The notes below the pieces were generated by a model. It saw only the letters and a program-made list of their open reading frames with translations, did not search any database and was not told where the DNA came from. From an uncultured Acetobacteraceae bacterium (GTDB taxonomy: Bacteria > Pseudomonadota > Alphaproteobacteria > Acetobacterales > Acetobacteraceae), in assembly GCA_937873205.1 (NCBI GenBank), contig CALMVO010000108.1:1-63216 (forward strand): 63,216 nt of DNA, given 5' to 3'. The position numbers were made by a program, and so were the translations under genes. Every line of letters begins with the position of its first letter. Positions within the stretch are counted from its first letter, which is position 1. Positions 54,255 to 62,440 of the stretch are shown in pieces.

Positions 54255-55394
54255 TCACGAGGCGAGAGACTTCTCGTACACCCGGTAGGTCTTGTAGGCG
54301 CGGCCGCCGACCGCCTCGGCGAGGTGGCGCATCGGCGCGTTGCCCGCCAGCACCCAGGACATCTCGACCGCCTGGATCCCCATGGCGGCGGCCTCGCGCC
54401 GCAGCGCCTCCACCACATGCAGCGCCAGCAGCCGGCCGGTGAGCGTGCCGGCGTGGCGCCGGCTGACCCCCATCAGCGGCACCCGCGCGGTCTGGACCGT
54501 ACCCCGCTTCAGCCGCCACAGCAGCTTCGCCCAGCCGAACGGCAGCAATCGCCCGGACAGGTCGCGGATCGCCTCGTTCAGGTTGGGCAGGCACAGCCCG
54601 AACGCGCCCGGCACGCCGTCCACCTCGGCGAACCAAACCAGGCGCTCGTGCAGCAGCGGCCGCATCGCCTTGGCCATGTGCGCCACCTCGTCCGCGGTGA
54701 TCGGCACGAAGCCCCAATTCTCCGACCAGGCCTCGTTGAAGATCGTCACCAGCGCGGCGACGTCGGCGGCCAGCGATTCGCGACGCATCGGCCGCAGCGT
54801 GACGTTGGCGGGCAGGCCCCGCGCGACGATCGCCGCGGCCGCCGGCGGCAGGGCCGCCGACGCGTCGCAGAGATAGGCCAGCAGGTCCTGCGCCCGGCCG
54901 TAGCCCAGTGCCGCCAGCCTGGGCCCGGCATAGGCGGGATCGTGCGGCATCATCAGCATCGGCGGCGTGTCGAAGCCGTCGATCAGCAGCCCGGCCTCCT
55001 CGTTGATCGACAGGCTGAACGGGCCCTGGATGCGCGCGAAACCGCGGGTTCGCGCCCAGTCCTCGGCCGCGCCCAGCAAGGCTGCGAACACCTCGGAATC
55101 GTCGATCGCGGCCAGCATGCCGAACTGCGCCAGGTCACGGTCGCGGCCGAGCCGGTCGTGCTGCGCGCTGATCCGGCCCACCACCCGGCCGCCGCGCACG
55201 GCAAGCCAGAACGCCGCCTCGGCATGCCCGAAGAACGGATTGCCACGCGGGGTGAGGGCGGCGCGGCGCTCGGCGCGGAGCGGCGGCACATAGTGCGGAT
55301 CGGCGCGGTAGAGCCGCTCCGGCAGGCGGATGAAGCGTCCCAGCTGGGACCGGCTTCGGACCGGCAGCAGCGAGACCGGCCGCGCCAGCATCAT
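54255..55394 (-). CDS. GNAT-type N-acyltransferase, predicted bacterial ceramide synthase
   Basis: This 379-residue protein resembles the bCerS family described in Caulobacter crescentus, a GNAT-like enzyme that acylates 3-ketosphinganine or sphinganine and is unrelated to eukaryotic ceramide synthases. Segments include SQLGRFIRLPERLYRADPHYVPPL, a central region IQGPFSLSINEEAGLLIDGFDTPPMLMMPHDPAYY-like, FNEAWSENWGFVPITADEVAHMA, and a C-terminal GNAT-like AMGIQAVEMSWVLAGNAPMRHLAEAVGGRAYKTYRVYEK. Its ATG overlaps the stop of the hydroxylase gene (ATGA), giving translational coupling. The role is inferred from similarity and position. Confidence 0.82.
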   Translation of the reverse strand: MMLARPVSLLPVRSRSQLGRFIRLPERLYRADPHYVPPLRAERRAALTPRGNPFFGHAEAAFWLAVRGGRVVGRISAQHDRLGRDRDLAQFGMLAAIDDSEVFAALLGAAEDWARTRGFARIQGPFSLSINEEAGLLIDGFDTPPMLMMPHDPAYAGPRLAALGYGRAQDLLAYLCDASAALPPAAAAIVARGLPANVTLRPMRRESLAADVAALVTIFNEAWSENWGFVPITADEVAHMAKAMRPLLHERLVWFAEVDGVPGAFGLCLPNLNEAIRDLSGRLLPFGWAKLLWRLKRGTVQTARVPLMGVSRRHAGTLTGRLLALHVVEALRREAAAMGIQAVEMSWVLAGNAPMRHLAEAVGGRAYKTYRVYEKSLAS

Positions 55395-56215
55395 CGCGCG
55401 GAGGCCGGCTGGCTCCCGACCGGCTGGCTCGCGACCGGCCCCGCCTCCGCCGGCTTGGTCCGCAGCGGACGCGCGCGCGGCGGCCCGCCGGACAGGCTGG
55501 CGACCCAGGGAAAGCGCGCCGCCTCGTCGGTGTCGTAGCCGAGGTTGAAGGCGTGCGGCGACCGCGCGCGCTCGGCCGCGCGGCCGTAATAGGTGCCGAA
55601 CAGCCGGTCCACCCCGAAACTGGTGATGCCGAAATTGCCGTGCTCGTCATGGAAGTGATGGGCCAGGTGCAGGTCCTTCATGCGCGCCAGCAGCCGGCTA
55701 CGCGGCCGAACGTTCAGGTGCTGCACGCAGTGGCAGAACTCGTACACGCAGGTGATCACCAGCCCGGCGCAGACGGCCGCCGACGCCGACGCCCCGGCCG
55801 CGCCCTGGCCGCCGATCAGCCAGCCCAGCGGCAGCAGGATCGCCAGCAGCGTCGGCAGCGTGTTCAGCGGCGAGCCGAACAGGACGTCCATGCGGTGCGG
55901 GTCCTGGTGGTGGTCGAAATGGATCCGCTTCCAGAGCGCCGCGGTGAGCCGGGAGCGGTAGAGCAGCCGGCTGTGCAGAACGAAGCGATGGATCAGGTAC
56001 CAGACCATCGGATAGGCGGCGACCGTCGCCAGCACGGCCACCGCCGGCCGCCAGGACCCGTGGTCGAGCATGGCGGCCAGCGCGCCCGAGACCGACGCCC
56101 CGACCACATAAAGATGGACTGCCGGATGGCTGGCGTAGGCGGCGACCAGGCGGCCGACGCTCATGCGGCCCAGGTCGAAGCGATGGCCGTGCCGGCGCCA
56201 GTTGGAATAGATCAT
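55391..56215 (-). CDS. Membrane fatty-acid hydroxylase / sterol desaturase family, predicted sphingolipid hydroxylase
   Basis: This 274-residue integral membrane di-iron protein has the His motifs HRFVLH (HX4H), HFDHH (HX2HH) and LAHHFHDEHGNFG (HHX2HH-type), with hydrophobic helices between them (e.g. LLAILLPLGWLIGG). Such enzymes hydroxylate lipid chains with O2. Coupling to the ceramide synthase gene suggests a hydroxyl on the sphingoid base or the amide fatty acid (inference). It is not in the five-gene set defined for Caulobacter. ATG at 56215; an 80-bp gap separates it from spt. The C-terminal 40 residues are a Pro/Ala-rich tail. Confidence 0.85.
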   Translation of the reverse strand: MIYSNWRRHGHRFDLGRMSVGRLVAAYASHPAVHLYVVGASVSGALAAMLDHGSWRPAVAVLATVAAYPMVWYLIHRFVLHSRLLYRSRLTAALWKRIHFDHHQDPHRMDVLFGSPLNTLPTLLAILLPLGWLIGGQGAAGASASAAVCAGLVITCVYEFCHCVQHLNVRPRSRLLARMKDLHLAHHFHDEHGNFGITSFGVDRLFGTYYGRAAERARSPHAFNLGYDTDEAARFPWVASLSGGPPRARPLRTKPAEAGPVASQPVGSQPASAR

Positions 56216-56295
56216 GCTCGTCGAGTGCAGCCGGGACCAAGCGCTGTCAAGCGACGCCTTCGGCACCGCCGCGCATCCGCGGCGGCGGCCAACCC

Positions 56296-57543
56296 CTAGT
56301 CGGCGGCGGCCGACAGCTCCGCGCTGCTGCCCGGCACCAGCCCCAGCGTCCGCCCGATGCCGGCGATGGCGTCCACGGCCCGGTCGATCTGGGCTGCGCT
56401 GTGCACGGCGCTGACGCTGGTGCGCAGCAGCGACTTGCTGTCCGGCGTCGCCGGCGGCAGCGCCAGGTTGACGTAGATCCCGGCCTCCAGCAGCGCGGTC
56501 CAGAACGTCATCGCGACCTCCGGGCCAGGCAGCCGGATTGAGACGATCGGGCTGACCGTCGGCCCGAGCTGGAACCCGGCCGCGGTGAGCCCGCAATACA
56601 GCCGCTCGGCGTTGCGGGCCAGCCGCCAGCGCGGCGCCGGCTGCTCCTCGACCAGCTGCAGCGCCCGCGACACCCCGGCCACCACCGAGGACGGTAGCGA
56701 GGCAGTGAACATGTAGGCACGGGACGCCAGCCGCAGCAGCCCGAAGTCCGGCGCATCGGAGGCGCAGAAGCCACCGATGCCGCCCAGGCTCTTGCTGAAG
56801 GTGCCGACGATGAAGTCGACATCGGCCTCGACCCCGGCCACCTCGACCAGCCCGCGCCCGCGCTCGCCGAGCACGCCCAGCGAATGCGCCTCGTCCACCA
56901 GCAGATAGGCGCCGGCTTCGCGCCGCACGGCGGCGATCTCGGCCAGGGGCGCGATGTCGCCCATCATGCTGTAGATGCCCTCGACCACGATCAAATTGCG
57001 TGACGGCACGCGGCCGGGCTGGGTCGGCTCGGCGCGCTCGTCCAGGATCCGGAGCCGGCGCCGCAGGTCCTCGGGGTCGTTGTGGCGGAACCGCGTCACC
57101 CGGGCGCCGCTCAGCCGGGCGCCGTCATAGATGCTGGCGTGGCTGTCGGCGTCGAGCAGCAGGTTGTCGTCGCGACCGGCGAGGCCGGCCAGCACGCCAA
57201 GGTTGGCCTGGTAGCCGGTGGTGAACAGCATCGCCTCACGCCGGCCCAGGAAGCCGGCGATCTGCGCCTCGAGCGCGGCATGGCGGCCATAGGTGCCGTT
57301 GGCGATGCGCGATCCCGTCGTGCCGGTGCCCTCGGCGTCCAGCGCCGCGGCGGCGGCCTCGATGCAGCTCCGCTCGAAGGTGAGGCCCAGGTAGTTGTTG
57401 GTGCCGAGCAGCAGCACCGGCCGACCGTTCAGCATCGCCTCGGTGGGCGACAGCATCTGCTCGAACGCCACCGAGAACGGGTTCCGGCCACCGGAGCCCA
57501 GCCGGGCGTAGGCCGCCTGCAGATCGGCATATTTCTCGAGCAT
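56296..57543 (-). CDS. spt: Serine palmitoyltransferase (alpha-oxoamine synthase)
   Basis: This PLP enzyme condenses serine with an acyl thioester to 3-ketosphinganine, the first step of sphingolipid synthesis. The 415-residue protein shows TNNYLGLTFERSCIEAA, TGTTGSRIANGTYGRHAALEAQIAGFLGRREAM, FTTGYQANLGVLAGLAG, DEAHSLGVLGERGRG with the PLP-binding Asp-His pair, and the lysine motif GTFSKSLGGIGGF (PLP Schiff base). The fold is shared with BioF, KBL and HemA, but the neighbours (its own ACP, ceramide synthase, reductase) point to SPT. The ATG lies 3 bp after the ACP stop. Confidence 0.92.
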   Translation of the reverse strand: MLEKYADLQAAYARLGSGGRNPFSVAFEQMLSPTEAMLNGRPVLLLGTNNYLGLTFERSCIEAAAAALDAEGTGTTGSRIANGTYGRHAALEAQIAGFLGRREAMLFTTGYQANLGVLAGLAGRDDNLLLDADSHASIYDGARLSGARVTRFRHNDPEDLRRRLRILDERAEPTQPGRVPSRNLIVVEGIYSMMGDIAPLAEIAAVRREAGAYLLVDEAHSLGVLGERGRGLVEVAGVEADVDFIVGTFSKSLGGIGGFCASDAPDFGLLRLASRAYMFTASLPSSVVAGVSRALQLVEEQPAPRWRLARNAERLYCGLTAAGFQLGPTVSPIVSIRLPGPEVAMTFWTALLEAGIYVNLALPPATPDSKSLLRTSVSAVHSAAQIDRAVDAIAGIGRTLGLVPGSSAELSAAAD

Positions 57544-57546
57544 GGA

Positions 57547-57828
57547 CTAGCGGCCGGCCGCGGCATGCGTTGGTCGCGGCAACGTCGGCTGCAGCAGACG
57601 GGCGAGGTCGCCGATGGTCTCGACCCCGGAGAGCGCGTCGATCGGGATCACGGTATCGAACTCCGTCTCCAAGGCCATCACGAAATCCATCACCGCCAGC
57701 GAGTCCAGCTTCAGATCCCGCACGATGCTGGTCTCGGCATCGATCTCCCCCGCACGCTGCGCCACCGGATCCGCCATGCCGCCCAGGACGCTGGCGATCC
57801 GGACGATGACATCCGCTTGATCAGACAA
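57547..57828 (-). CDS. Acyl carrier protein dedicated to sphingolipid synthesis (AcpR-like)
   Basis: This 93-residue carrier protein has the phosphopantetheine attachment motif LKLDSLAVMDFVMALETEFD (Ser in DSL, about residue 42), acidic as usual, with an extra C-terminal tail (LLQPTLPRPTHAAAGR). There is no ATG in a sensible place; TTG at 57828 (or TTG at 57831) lies 8-9 bases after GGAGA and is the likely start. First gene of the operon; it sits 67 bp from a TATAAT box. A dedicated ACP next to SPT is known in Caulobacter and Sphingomonas. Confidence 0.85.
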   Translation of the reverse strand: MSDQADVIVRIASVLGGMADPVAQRAGEIDAETSIVRDLKLDSLAVMDFVMALETEFDTVIPIDALSGVETIGDLARLLQPTLPRPTHAAAGR

Positions 57829-57894
57829 CAACAGGTCTCCCGAGATGCCTCTACCGTGTCCCGCAGGATGATCAATCGGCACCGCGTTCACGAT

Positions 57895-57935
57895 ATTATA
57901 GGAAGAGAATGCGACGACCAACTCCCCCGGGAGTT
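57895..57935 (-). promoter_or_regulatory. Promoter and operator-like palindrome of the sphingolipid operon
   Basis: Read leftward: a perfect 16-base palindrome AACTCCC-CC-GGGAGTT at 57920-57935, a -35-like TTGGTC (57921-57916), 15 bases, and a consensus TATAAT (57900-57895), 67 bases before the ACP start. The palindrome overlaps the -35, which is where a repressor would bind; an activator site is also possible. The protein that binds is unknown. Confidence 0.7.
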
Positions 57936-57994
57936 CCGCCCCGCCCGGGCCGGCACGCCGCGACCGGCTGGCCACGTTCGGCGCCTCAGCCGGC

Positions 57995-58969
57995 CTAGCG
58001 CCCCATCGCCAGATACTTCTCGCGCCGCTGCGCCCGCAGTGCCGCCGGATCCAGTGCGCAGAGGCCGGGCAGGGCCGCGGCCAACAGCTGGCGCACCGAG
58101 GCGATCGCCGCTGCCGGGTCGCGGTGCGCGCCGCCCAGCGGCTCGGCGACGATCTCGTCCACCAGCCGGAACTGCTTCAGGTCCTGCGCGGTGAGCCGCA
58201 GCGCCTCCGCCGCCGCCATGGCTTGCGTGGTGTCGCGCCACAGGATCGAGGAGCAGGCCTCGGGCGTGATCACCGAGTAGATCGCGTGCTCCAGCATGAA
58301 CACGCGATCACCGGCGGCCAGCGCGATGGCGCCGCCGGAGCCGCCCTCGCCGATCACGGTCGCCAGGATCGGCACCGGCGCGGCGAGGCACACCTCGATG
58401 GAGCGCGCGATCGCCTGCGCCTGGCCGCGCGCCTCCGCATCGATGCCCGGATAGGCGCCCGGCGTGTCGACGAAGGTCAGCACCGGCAGGCCGAAGCGGG
58501 TGGCGAGCTCCACCAGCCGCACCGCCTTGCGGTACCCCTCCGGCCGCGCCATGCCAAAATTGTGGCGCAGCCTGGTTTCCAGATCGACGCCGCGCTCGGT
58601 GCCGATTACCACCACCGAGCGGCCGTCGAAGCGTCCCAGCCCGCCGACCACCGCCTCGTCCTCCGAAAACGCGCGGTCTCCCGCCAGTGGCACGTAGTCG
58701 GTGATGAGCCCGGCGATGTAGTCGCAGGCATGCGGACGCTGCGCATGGCGGGCGACCTGTACCTTCTGCCATGGCGTCAGCCTGGCATAGGTGGCGCGAA
58801 GCTGCTTCTCCGCCTTCTCCTCGAGGCGGCCGACCTCGTCGGCGATCGACAGGCCGGACGCGCCGCCGGACGCAGGGCCGGGATCGGTGGCGGCCGGCAT
58901 CTGCCGCAGCTCGTCGATCTTGGTCTCGAGCTCGGCGATCGGTTTTTCGAAGTCGAGGAACTGGCGCAT
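57995..58969 (-). CDS. accA: Acetyl-CoA carboxylase carboxyltransferase subunit alpha
   Basis: AccA, with AccD, transfers CO2 from carboxybiotin to acetyl-CoA to make malonyl-CoA for fatty-acid synthesis. The 324-residue product has FLDFEKPIAELETKIDELR at the start, the carboxyltransferase signature GGGFGFxD-like blocks RHNFGMARPEGYRKAVRLVELA, LPVLTFVDTPGAYPGIDAEARGQ and GEGGSGGAIALAAGDRV. ATG at 58969, 15 bp after xerD. It lies just upstream of the sphingolipid operon, which has its own promoter. Confidence 0.97.
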   Translation of the reverse strand: MRQFLDFEKPIAELETKIDELRQMPAATDPGPASGGASGLSIADEVGRLEEKAEKQLRATYARLTPWQKVQVARHAQRPHACDYIAGLITDYVPLAGDRAFSEDEAVVGGLGRFDGRSVVVIGTERGVDLETRLRHNFGMARPEGYRKAVRLVELATRFGLPVLTFVDTPGAYPGIDAEARGQAQAIARSIEVCLAAPVPILATVIGEGGSGGAIALAAGDRVFMLEHAIYSVITPEACSSILWRDTTQAMAAAEALRLTAQDLKQFRLVDEIVAEPLGGAHRDPAAAIASVRQLLAAALPGLCALDPAALRAQRREKYLAMGR

Positions 58970-58984
58970 CGGGGCCGGGCTTTA

Positions 58985-59932
58985 TCACGTTTCCCGGGCC
59001 GGCCAAGGCCCGGCGGCCGCCAGCGGATGATGCGCCTGTACCAGCCGCTGCAGCCGTTCCGCCAGCACGTGCGTGTAGATCTGCGTGGTGGCGATATCGG
59101 CATGGCCGAGCAGGCGCTGCAGGCTGCGCAGATCGGCGCCATGCGCCAGCATGTGGCTGGCGAACGAGTGACGCAGGACGTGCGGCGACAGACGCTCCGG
59201 GTCCAGGCCGGCCCGCAGCGCCACCTCGTGCAGGATGCGGTCGAAGCCCTGGCGCGTCATCGGCCGCGCCGGATCGCGGCCCGCGAAGAGGTAGTCGGAG
59301 CGGGTGACGCCGTCGCGGCCGGCCTCGTGCCGCAGCAGCGCCTGCGCCGCCGCCCGCGCCGCGTCCGACAGCGGCACCAGCCGCTCGCGGCCGCCCTTGC
59401 CACGCACCATCAGCACCAGCCCGTCGCCGGAGAGCTGCCGCCGCCGCAGCGACAGCATCTCCGAAATGCGCAGACCGGTGGCGTAGAGGATTTCGAGTCC
59501 GGCCAGGGCCCGGTGCTGACGCGAAGCGGGCAAGCTTCCCTCGGGGCCGGCCGCGCGCAGCAGCGCCGCCACTTCGGCCTCGCCGAGGAAGCGCGGCAGC
59601 GTGCGGCCCGGCCGCGGCGCCTGCAGCCGGATCGTGGGATCGTCGCCGCGCAGCCCCTCCTGCGCCAGGAAGCGATGGAACTGGCGCAGGCAGGATAGCC
59701 GGCGCGCCGCCGTACGAGCCGAGAGACCGGCCTGTGCCAGGGCCGCCATATAGGTGGCGAGCGTCGTCGGCGAGGCCGAGGCCGCGGTCTCGCCGGCGGC
59801 CCGCGCGTGAGCGGCGAAGTCGGCGAGATCGGCGCCGTAGGCCCGGAGCGTGTTGGGAGCGGCTCCACGCTCGGCCGCCAGCATCTCGAGGAACGCCTCC
59901 TGGTGGCGCCAGCCGGCCGGATCGGCCGTCAC
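58985..59932 (-). CDS. xerD: Site-specific tyrosine recombinase XerD
   Basis: XerD acts with XerC at dif to resolve chromosome dimers. The 315-residue protein has the catalytic Arg in LYATGLRISEML, the H-x-x-R box SPHVLRHSFASHMLAHGADLRSLQRLLGHADIATTQIYTHV with the nucleophile Tyr near residue 280, and a SAM-like N-terminal domain. Start GTG at 59932. It is a core gene next to accA and carries no sign of a mobile element. Confidence 0.94.
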   Translation of the reverse strand: MTADPAGWRHQEAFLEMLAAERGAAPNTLRAYGADLADFAAHARAAGETAASASPTTLATYMAALAQAGLSARTAARRLSCLRQFHRFLAQEGLRGDDPTIRLQAPRPGRTLPRFLGEAEVAALLRAAGPEGSLPASRQHRALAGLEILYATGLRISEMLSLRRRQLSGDGLVLMVRGKGGRERLVPLSDAARAAAQALLRHEAGRDGVTRSDYLFAGRDPARPMTRQGFDRILHEVALRAGLDPERLSPHVLRHSFASHMLAHGADLRSLQRLLGHADIATTQIYTHVLAERLQRLVQAHHPLAAAGPWPARET

Positions 59933-59945
59933 GGCGACCAGCTCC

Positions 59946-60248
59946 CTAGTGTCCCGGCGTCACCGGCGCAGGAACCGGAGCCGTGGCTGGCGACGGGGCA
60001 GGTGCAAGGACCGGAGTCGACGGCGGGGTGGCGCCCTGAGCTGGAACCGCTGCCGGCACGGCCGCCGGCATCGGCACCGGCGGCAGCACCGGCACCGGTG
60101 GCGCGTTGGCCTGCTCGAGCCGCTGCGTGGAGACCGTCTCATGCACGAGCCGCGCCGGGGCCTTCGGTGGGAAGGCGCCCAGCGCCAGGAAGCCTCCGCC
60201 GAGTGCGATGACCACGACCCCGAACAGGATGGCGAGAATCCGGCGCAT
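59946..60248 (-). CDS. Small membrane protein with proline-rich tail
   Basis: This 100-residue protein has one N-terminal membrane helix (ILAILFGVVVIALGGGFLALGAF) followed by a long Pro/Ala-rich tail (repeated PVPVLPPVPMPAAVPAAVPAQG pattern). It starts at ATG 60248. It is divergent from aroKB and lies 13 bp upstream of xerD, so likely in the xerD-accA unit. The function is unknown; its tail suggests a periplasmic or protein-contact role. Confidence 0.65.
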   Translation of the reverse strand: MRRILAILFGVVVIALGGGFLALGAFPPKAPARLVHETVSTQRLEQANAPPVPVLPPVPMPAAVPAAVPAQGATPPSTPVLAPAPSPATAPVPAPVTPGH

Positions 60249-60416
60249 GACGTCTCCATTGTCGGTCCGCCGAGGCAGGCGCCGCACCAGCCGGGCCGCG
60301 CGTCGCCCGTGCGATCCGAGCCGACTGATAAGGCTGCCGTTTTCGATGCACAAGCCGCGCCGAGGGATCGCTGGCGCATCATGGAAGCGTCGCCGCCGCC
60401 ATGGTAGCCTGGGCCC

Positions 60417-62162
60417 ATGTCACGCCCGCTCCCAGCGCCGCCGCAGCACGAGATGCCCGCCGGGTCGGATGCCGGGGCTGCGGTTCCCGGCTCCGGACGC
60501 TCGGTGGTGCTGGTCGGGCTGATGGGGGCGGGCAAGACCACGGTCGGCCGCCGTCTCGCCTCCCGGCTCGGCATCCCGTTCCGCGACGCCGACACCGAGG
60601 TCGAGCGCGCCGCCGGCATCACCATCTCCGAGCTGTTCGCCCGCTACGGCGAGGCCGAGTTCCGGCGCGGCGAGCAGGGCGTGATCCGGCGCCTGCTGTC
60701 CGGGCCGCCGATCGTGCTGGCGACCGGCGGCGGCGCCTTCATGGACCCCCTCACCCGCGCCGCCATCCGCGACGCCGCGACATCGGTGTGGCTGCGCTGC
60801 CCGCTCGACGTGCTGGTGCGGCGCGTCAGCGGCCGCCAGCACCGGCCGCTGCTCGACGGCGCCCGGCCACGCGAGGTGCTGGCGGCGCTGATGGAGCGGC
60901 GGCAACCCGTCTATGCGGAGGCCGACCTCACCGTGGACTGCGGCAGCGACGGCCCCGACCACACCACCGCGAAGGTGCTGGAGGCGCTGGACGCGCACGC
61001 GGCCCCGCACCGGCTCGCGGTCGCCCTATCCCGGGCCCGTTACGAGGTGGTGATCGGCAGCGGCCTGCTGGCACGGGCCGGCGCGCTGCTGGCGCCGGTG
61101 CTGTCCCAGCAGGGGGTGCAGCACCGCGCCGTCATCGTTACCGACGAGACCGTGGCCCGGCTGCACCTGCCGGCCCTGCTGGCCTCGTTGGCGGAGACCG
61201 GGATTGCCGCCGACAGCATCGTCGTCGCACCCGGGGAAGCCTCCAAGAGCCTGGCCACCTTCGGTGAGGTGACCGACCGGATGCTGGCGCTGGGTGTCGA
61301 GCGGCGCACGGCGGTGGTGGCACTCGGCGGGGGCGTGATCGGCGACCTCGCCGGGTTCACGGCGGCCACGGTGCTGCGCGGGCTGCCCTTCGTGCAGATC
61401 CCGACCACGCTGCTGGCGCAGGTCGACTCGAGCGTCGGCGGCAAGACCGGCATCAACACCCGCGCCGGCAAGAACCTGCTGGGTGCCTTCCACCAGCCGA
61501 TCGCGGTGCTGGCCGACACCGCCGTGCTGGCCACCCTGCCGCCGCGCGAGCTGCGCGCCGGCTACGCCGAGATCGTCAAGGCCGGACTGATCGGCGATCC
61601 CGCACTGTTCGCATGGTGCGAGGCCAACGGCGCCGCCCTGCTCGCCGGCGACCCCGCGCTACTGGCGGACGCCGTGCTCCACGCCTGTGCCTTCAAGGCC
61701 GCCGTCGTCGGCGACGACGAGCGGGAGGAGAAGCCCAGCGACGGCCGCGCGCTGCTCAACCTCGGCCACACCTTCGCCCACGCGCTGGAGGCGGAGATGG
61801 GCTACGACGGCACGCTGCTGCACGGCGAGGCGGTCGGCATCGGCCTGGTGCTGGCGCTTCGGCTGTCGGTGCGGCTCGGGCTGTGTCCAGCCGAAGACGC
61901 CAACCGGCTGGAGCGCCACCTGCGCGGCGTCGGCCTGAAGTCCACGATCGCCGAGTGCGGCCGCCCGGCCGCCGCCACCGCCCTGCTGGCGCACATGCGG
62001 CGCGACAAGAAGATGCGCGATGGCCGCCTCGCCTTCGTACTGGTCCGCGGCATCGGCTGCGCCTTCACCAGCCGCGACGTCGAACCGGAGGACGTCCTGG
62101 CGGTGCTCACGGGAGAACCGGAACGCATGGCAGATATGTCACCAGACCTGTCCAGGCCGTAA
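60417..62162 (+). CDS. aroKB: Bifunctional shikimate kinase / 3-dehydroquinate synthase
   Basis: One 581-residue chain joins two aromatic-pathway enzymes. Residues about 28-200 are shikimate kinase: P-loop LVGLMGAGKTTVGRRLA, DADTEVERAAG, the EFRRGE motif and the GGG ATGGGAF block. Residues about 210-575 are 3-dehydroquinate synthase: RYEVVIGSGLL, VVAPGEASKSL, ALGGGVIGDLAGFTAATVLRG, PTTLLAQVDSSVGGKTGINT and LNLGHTFAHALE with the zinc site His. There is no stop or frameshift between the halves, so it is a true fusion. These enzymes catalyse steps 2 and 5, not consecutive steps. The ATG lies 168 bp from the divergent small membrane protein. Confidence 0.96.
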   Translation: MSRPLPAPPQHEMPAGSDAGAAVPGSGRSVVLVGLMGAGKTTVGRRLASRLGIPFRDADTEVERAAGITISELFARYGEAEFRRGEQGVIRRLLSGPPIVLATGGGAFMDPLTRAAIRDAATSVWLRCPLDVLVRRVSGRQHRPLLDGARPREVLAALMERRQPVYAEADLTVDCGSDGPDHTTAKVLEALDAHAAPHRLAVALSRARYEVVIGSGLLARAGALLAPVLSQQGVQHRAVIVTDETVARLHLPALLASLAETGIAADSIVVAPGEASKSLATFGEVTDRMLALGVERRTAVVALGGGVIGDLAGFTAATVLRGLPFVQIPTTLLAQVDSSVGGKTGINTRAGKNLLGAFHQPIAVLADTAVLATLPPRELRAGYAEIVKAGLIGDPALFAWCEANGAALLAGDPALLADAVLHACAFKAAVVGDDEREEKPSDGRALLNLGHTFAHALEAEMGYDGTLLHGEAVGIGLVLALRLSVRLGLCPAEDANRLERHLRGVGLKSTIAECGRPAAATALLAHMRRDKKMRDGRLAFVLVRGIGCAFTSRDVEPEDVLAVLTGEPERMADMSPDLSRP

Positions 62163-62440
62163 CAATTCGGCAACAGGCGCTCACGCTATCGTGTGAGTGA
62201 GGTCAGGGTTTCGTTGCAAAATCCATATCGCAACCAAGACTCGGGGTTCGGCCGGCGATCGTTTGGCACCCGGACTGAACTGTGGCCTCATCGCCACGGT
62301 CGCCACCATGAATGGTGCAAGGCGGCATTCACGCACTCTCCATGAGCAACCGAAGGAACTATAGGGTGCTTACGCATCCCGATGAGCCTGTGCCGCCGAT
62401 GGTTGGTGGCCGGACGAACGGACCCTAGAAGGACGAGACA

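Noticed and set aside
58985-59932. Tyrosine recombinase as a sign of a mobile element
   Set aside because: It is the housekeeping XerD type, in an accA-xerD context, without attachment repeats or cargo genes.
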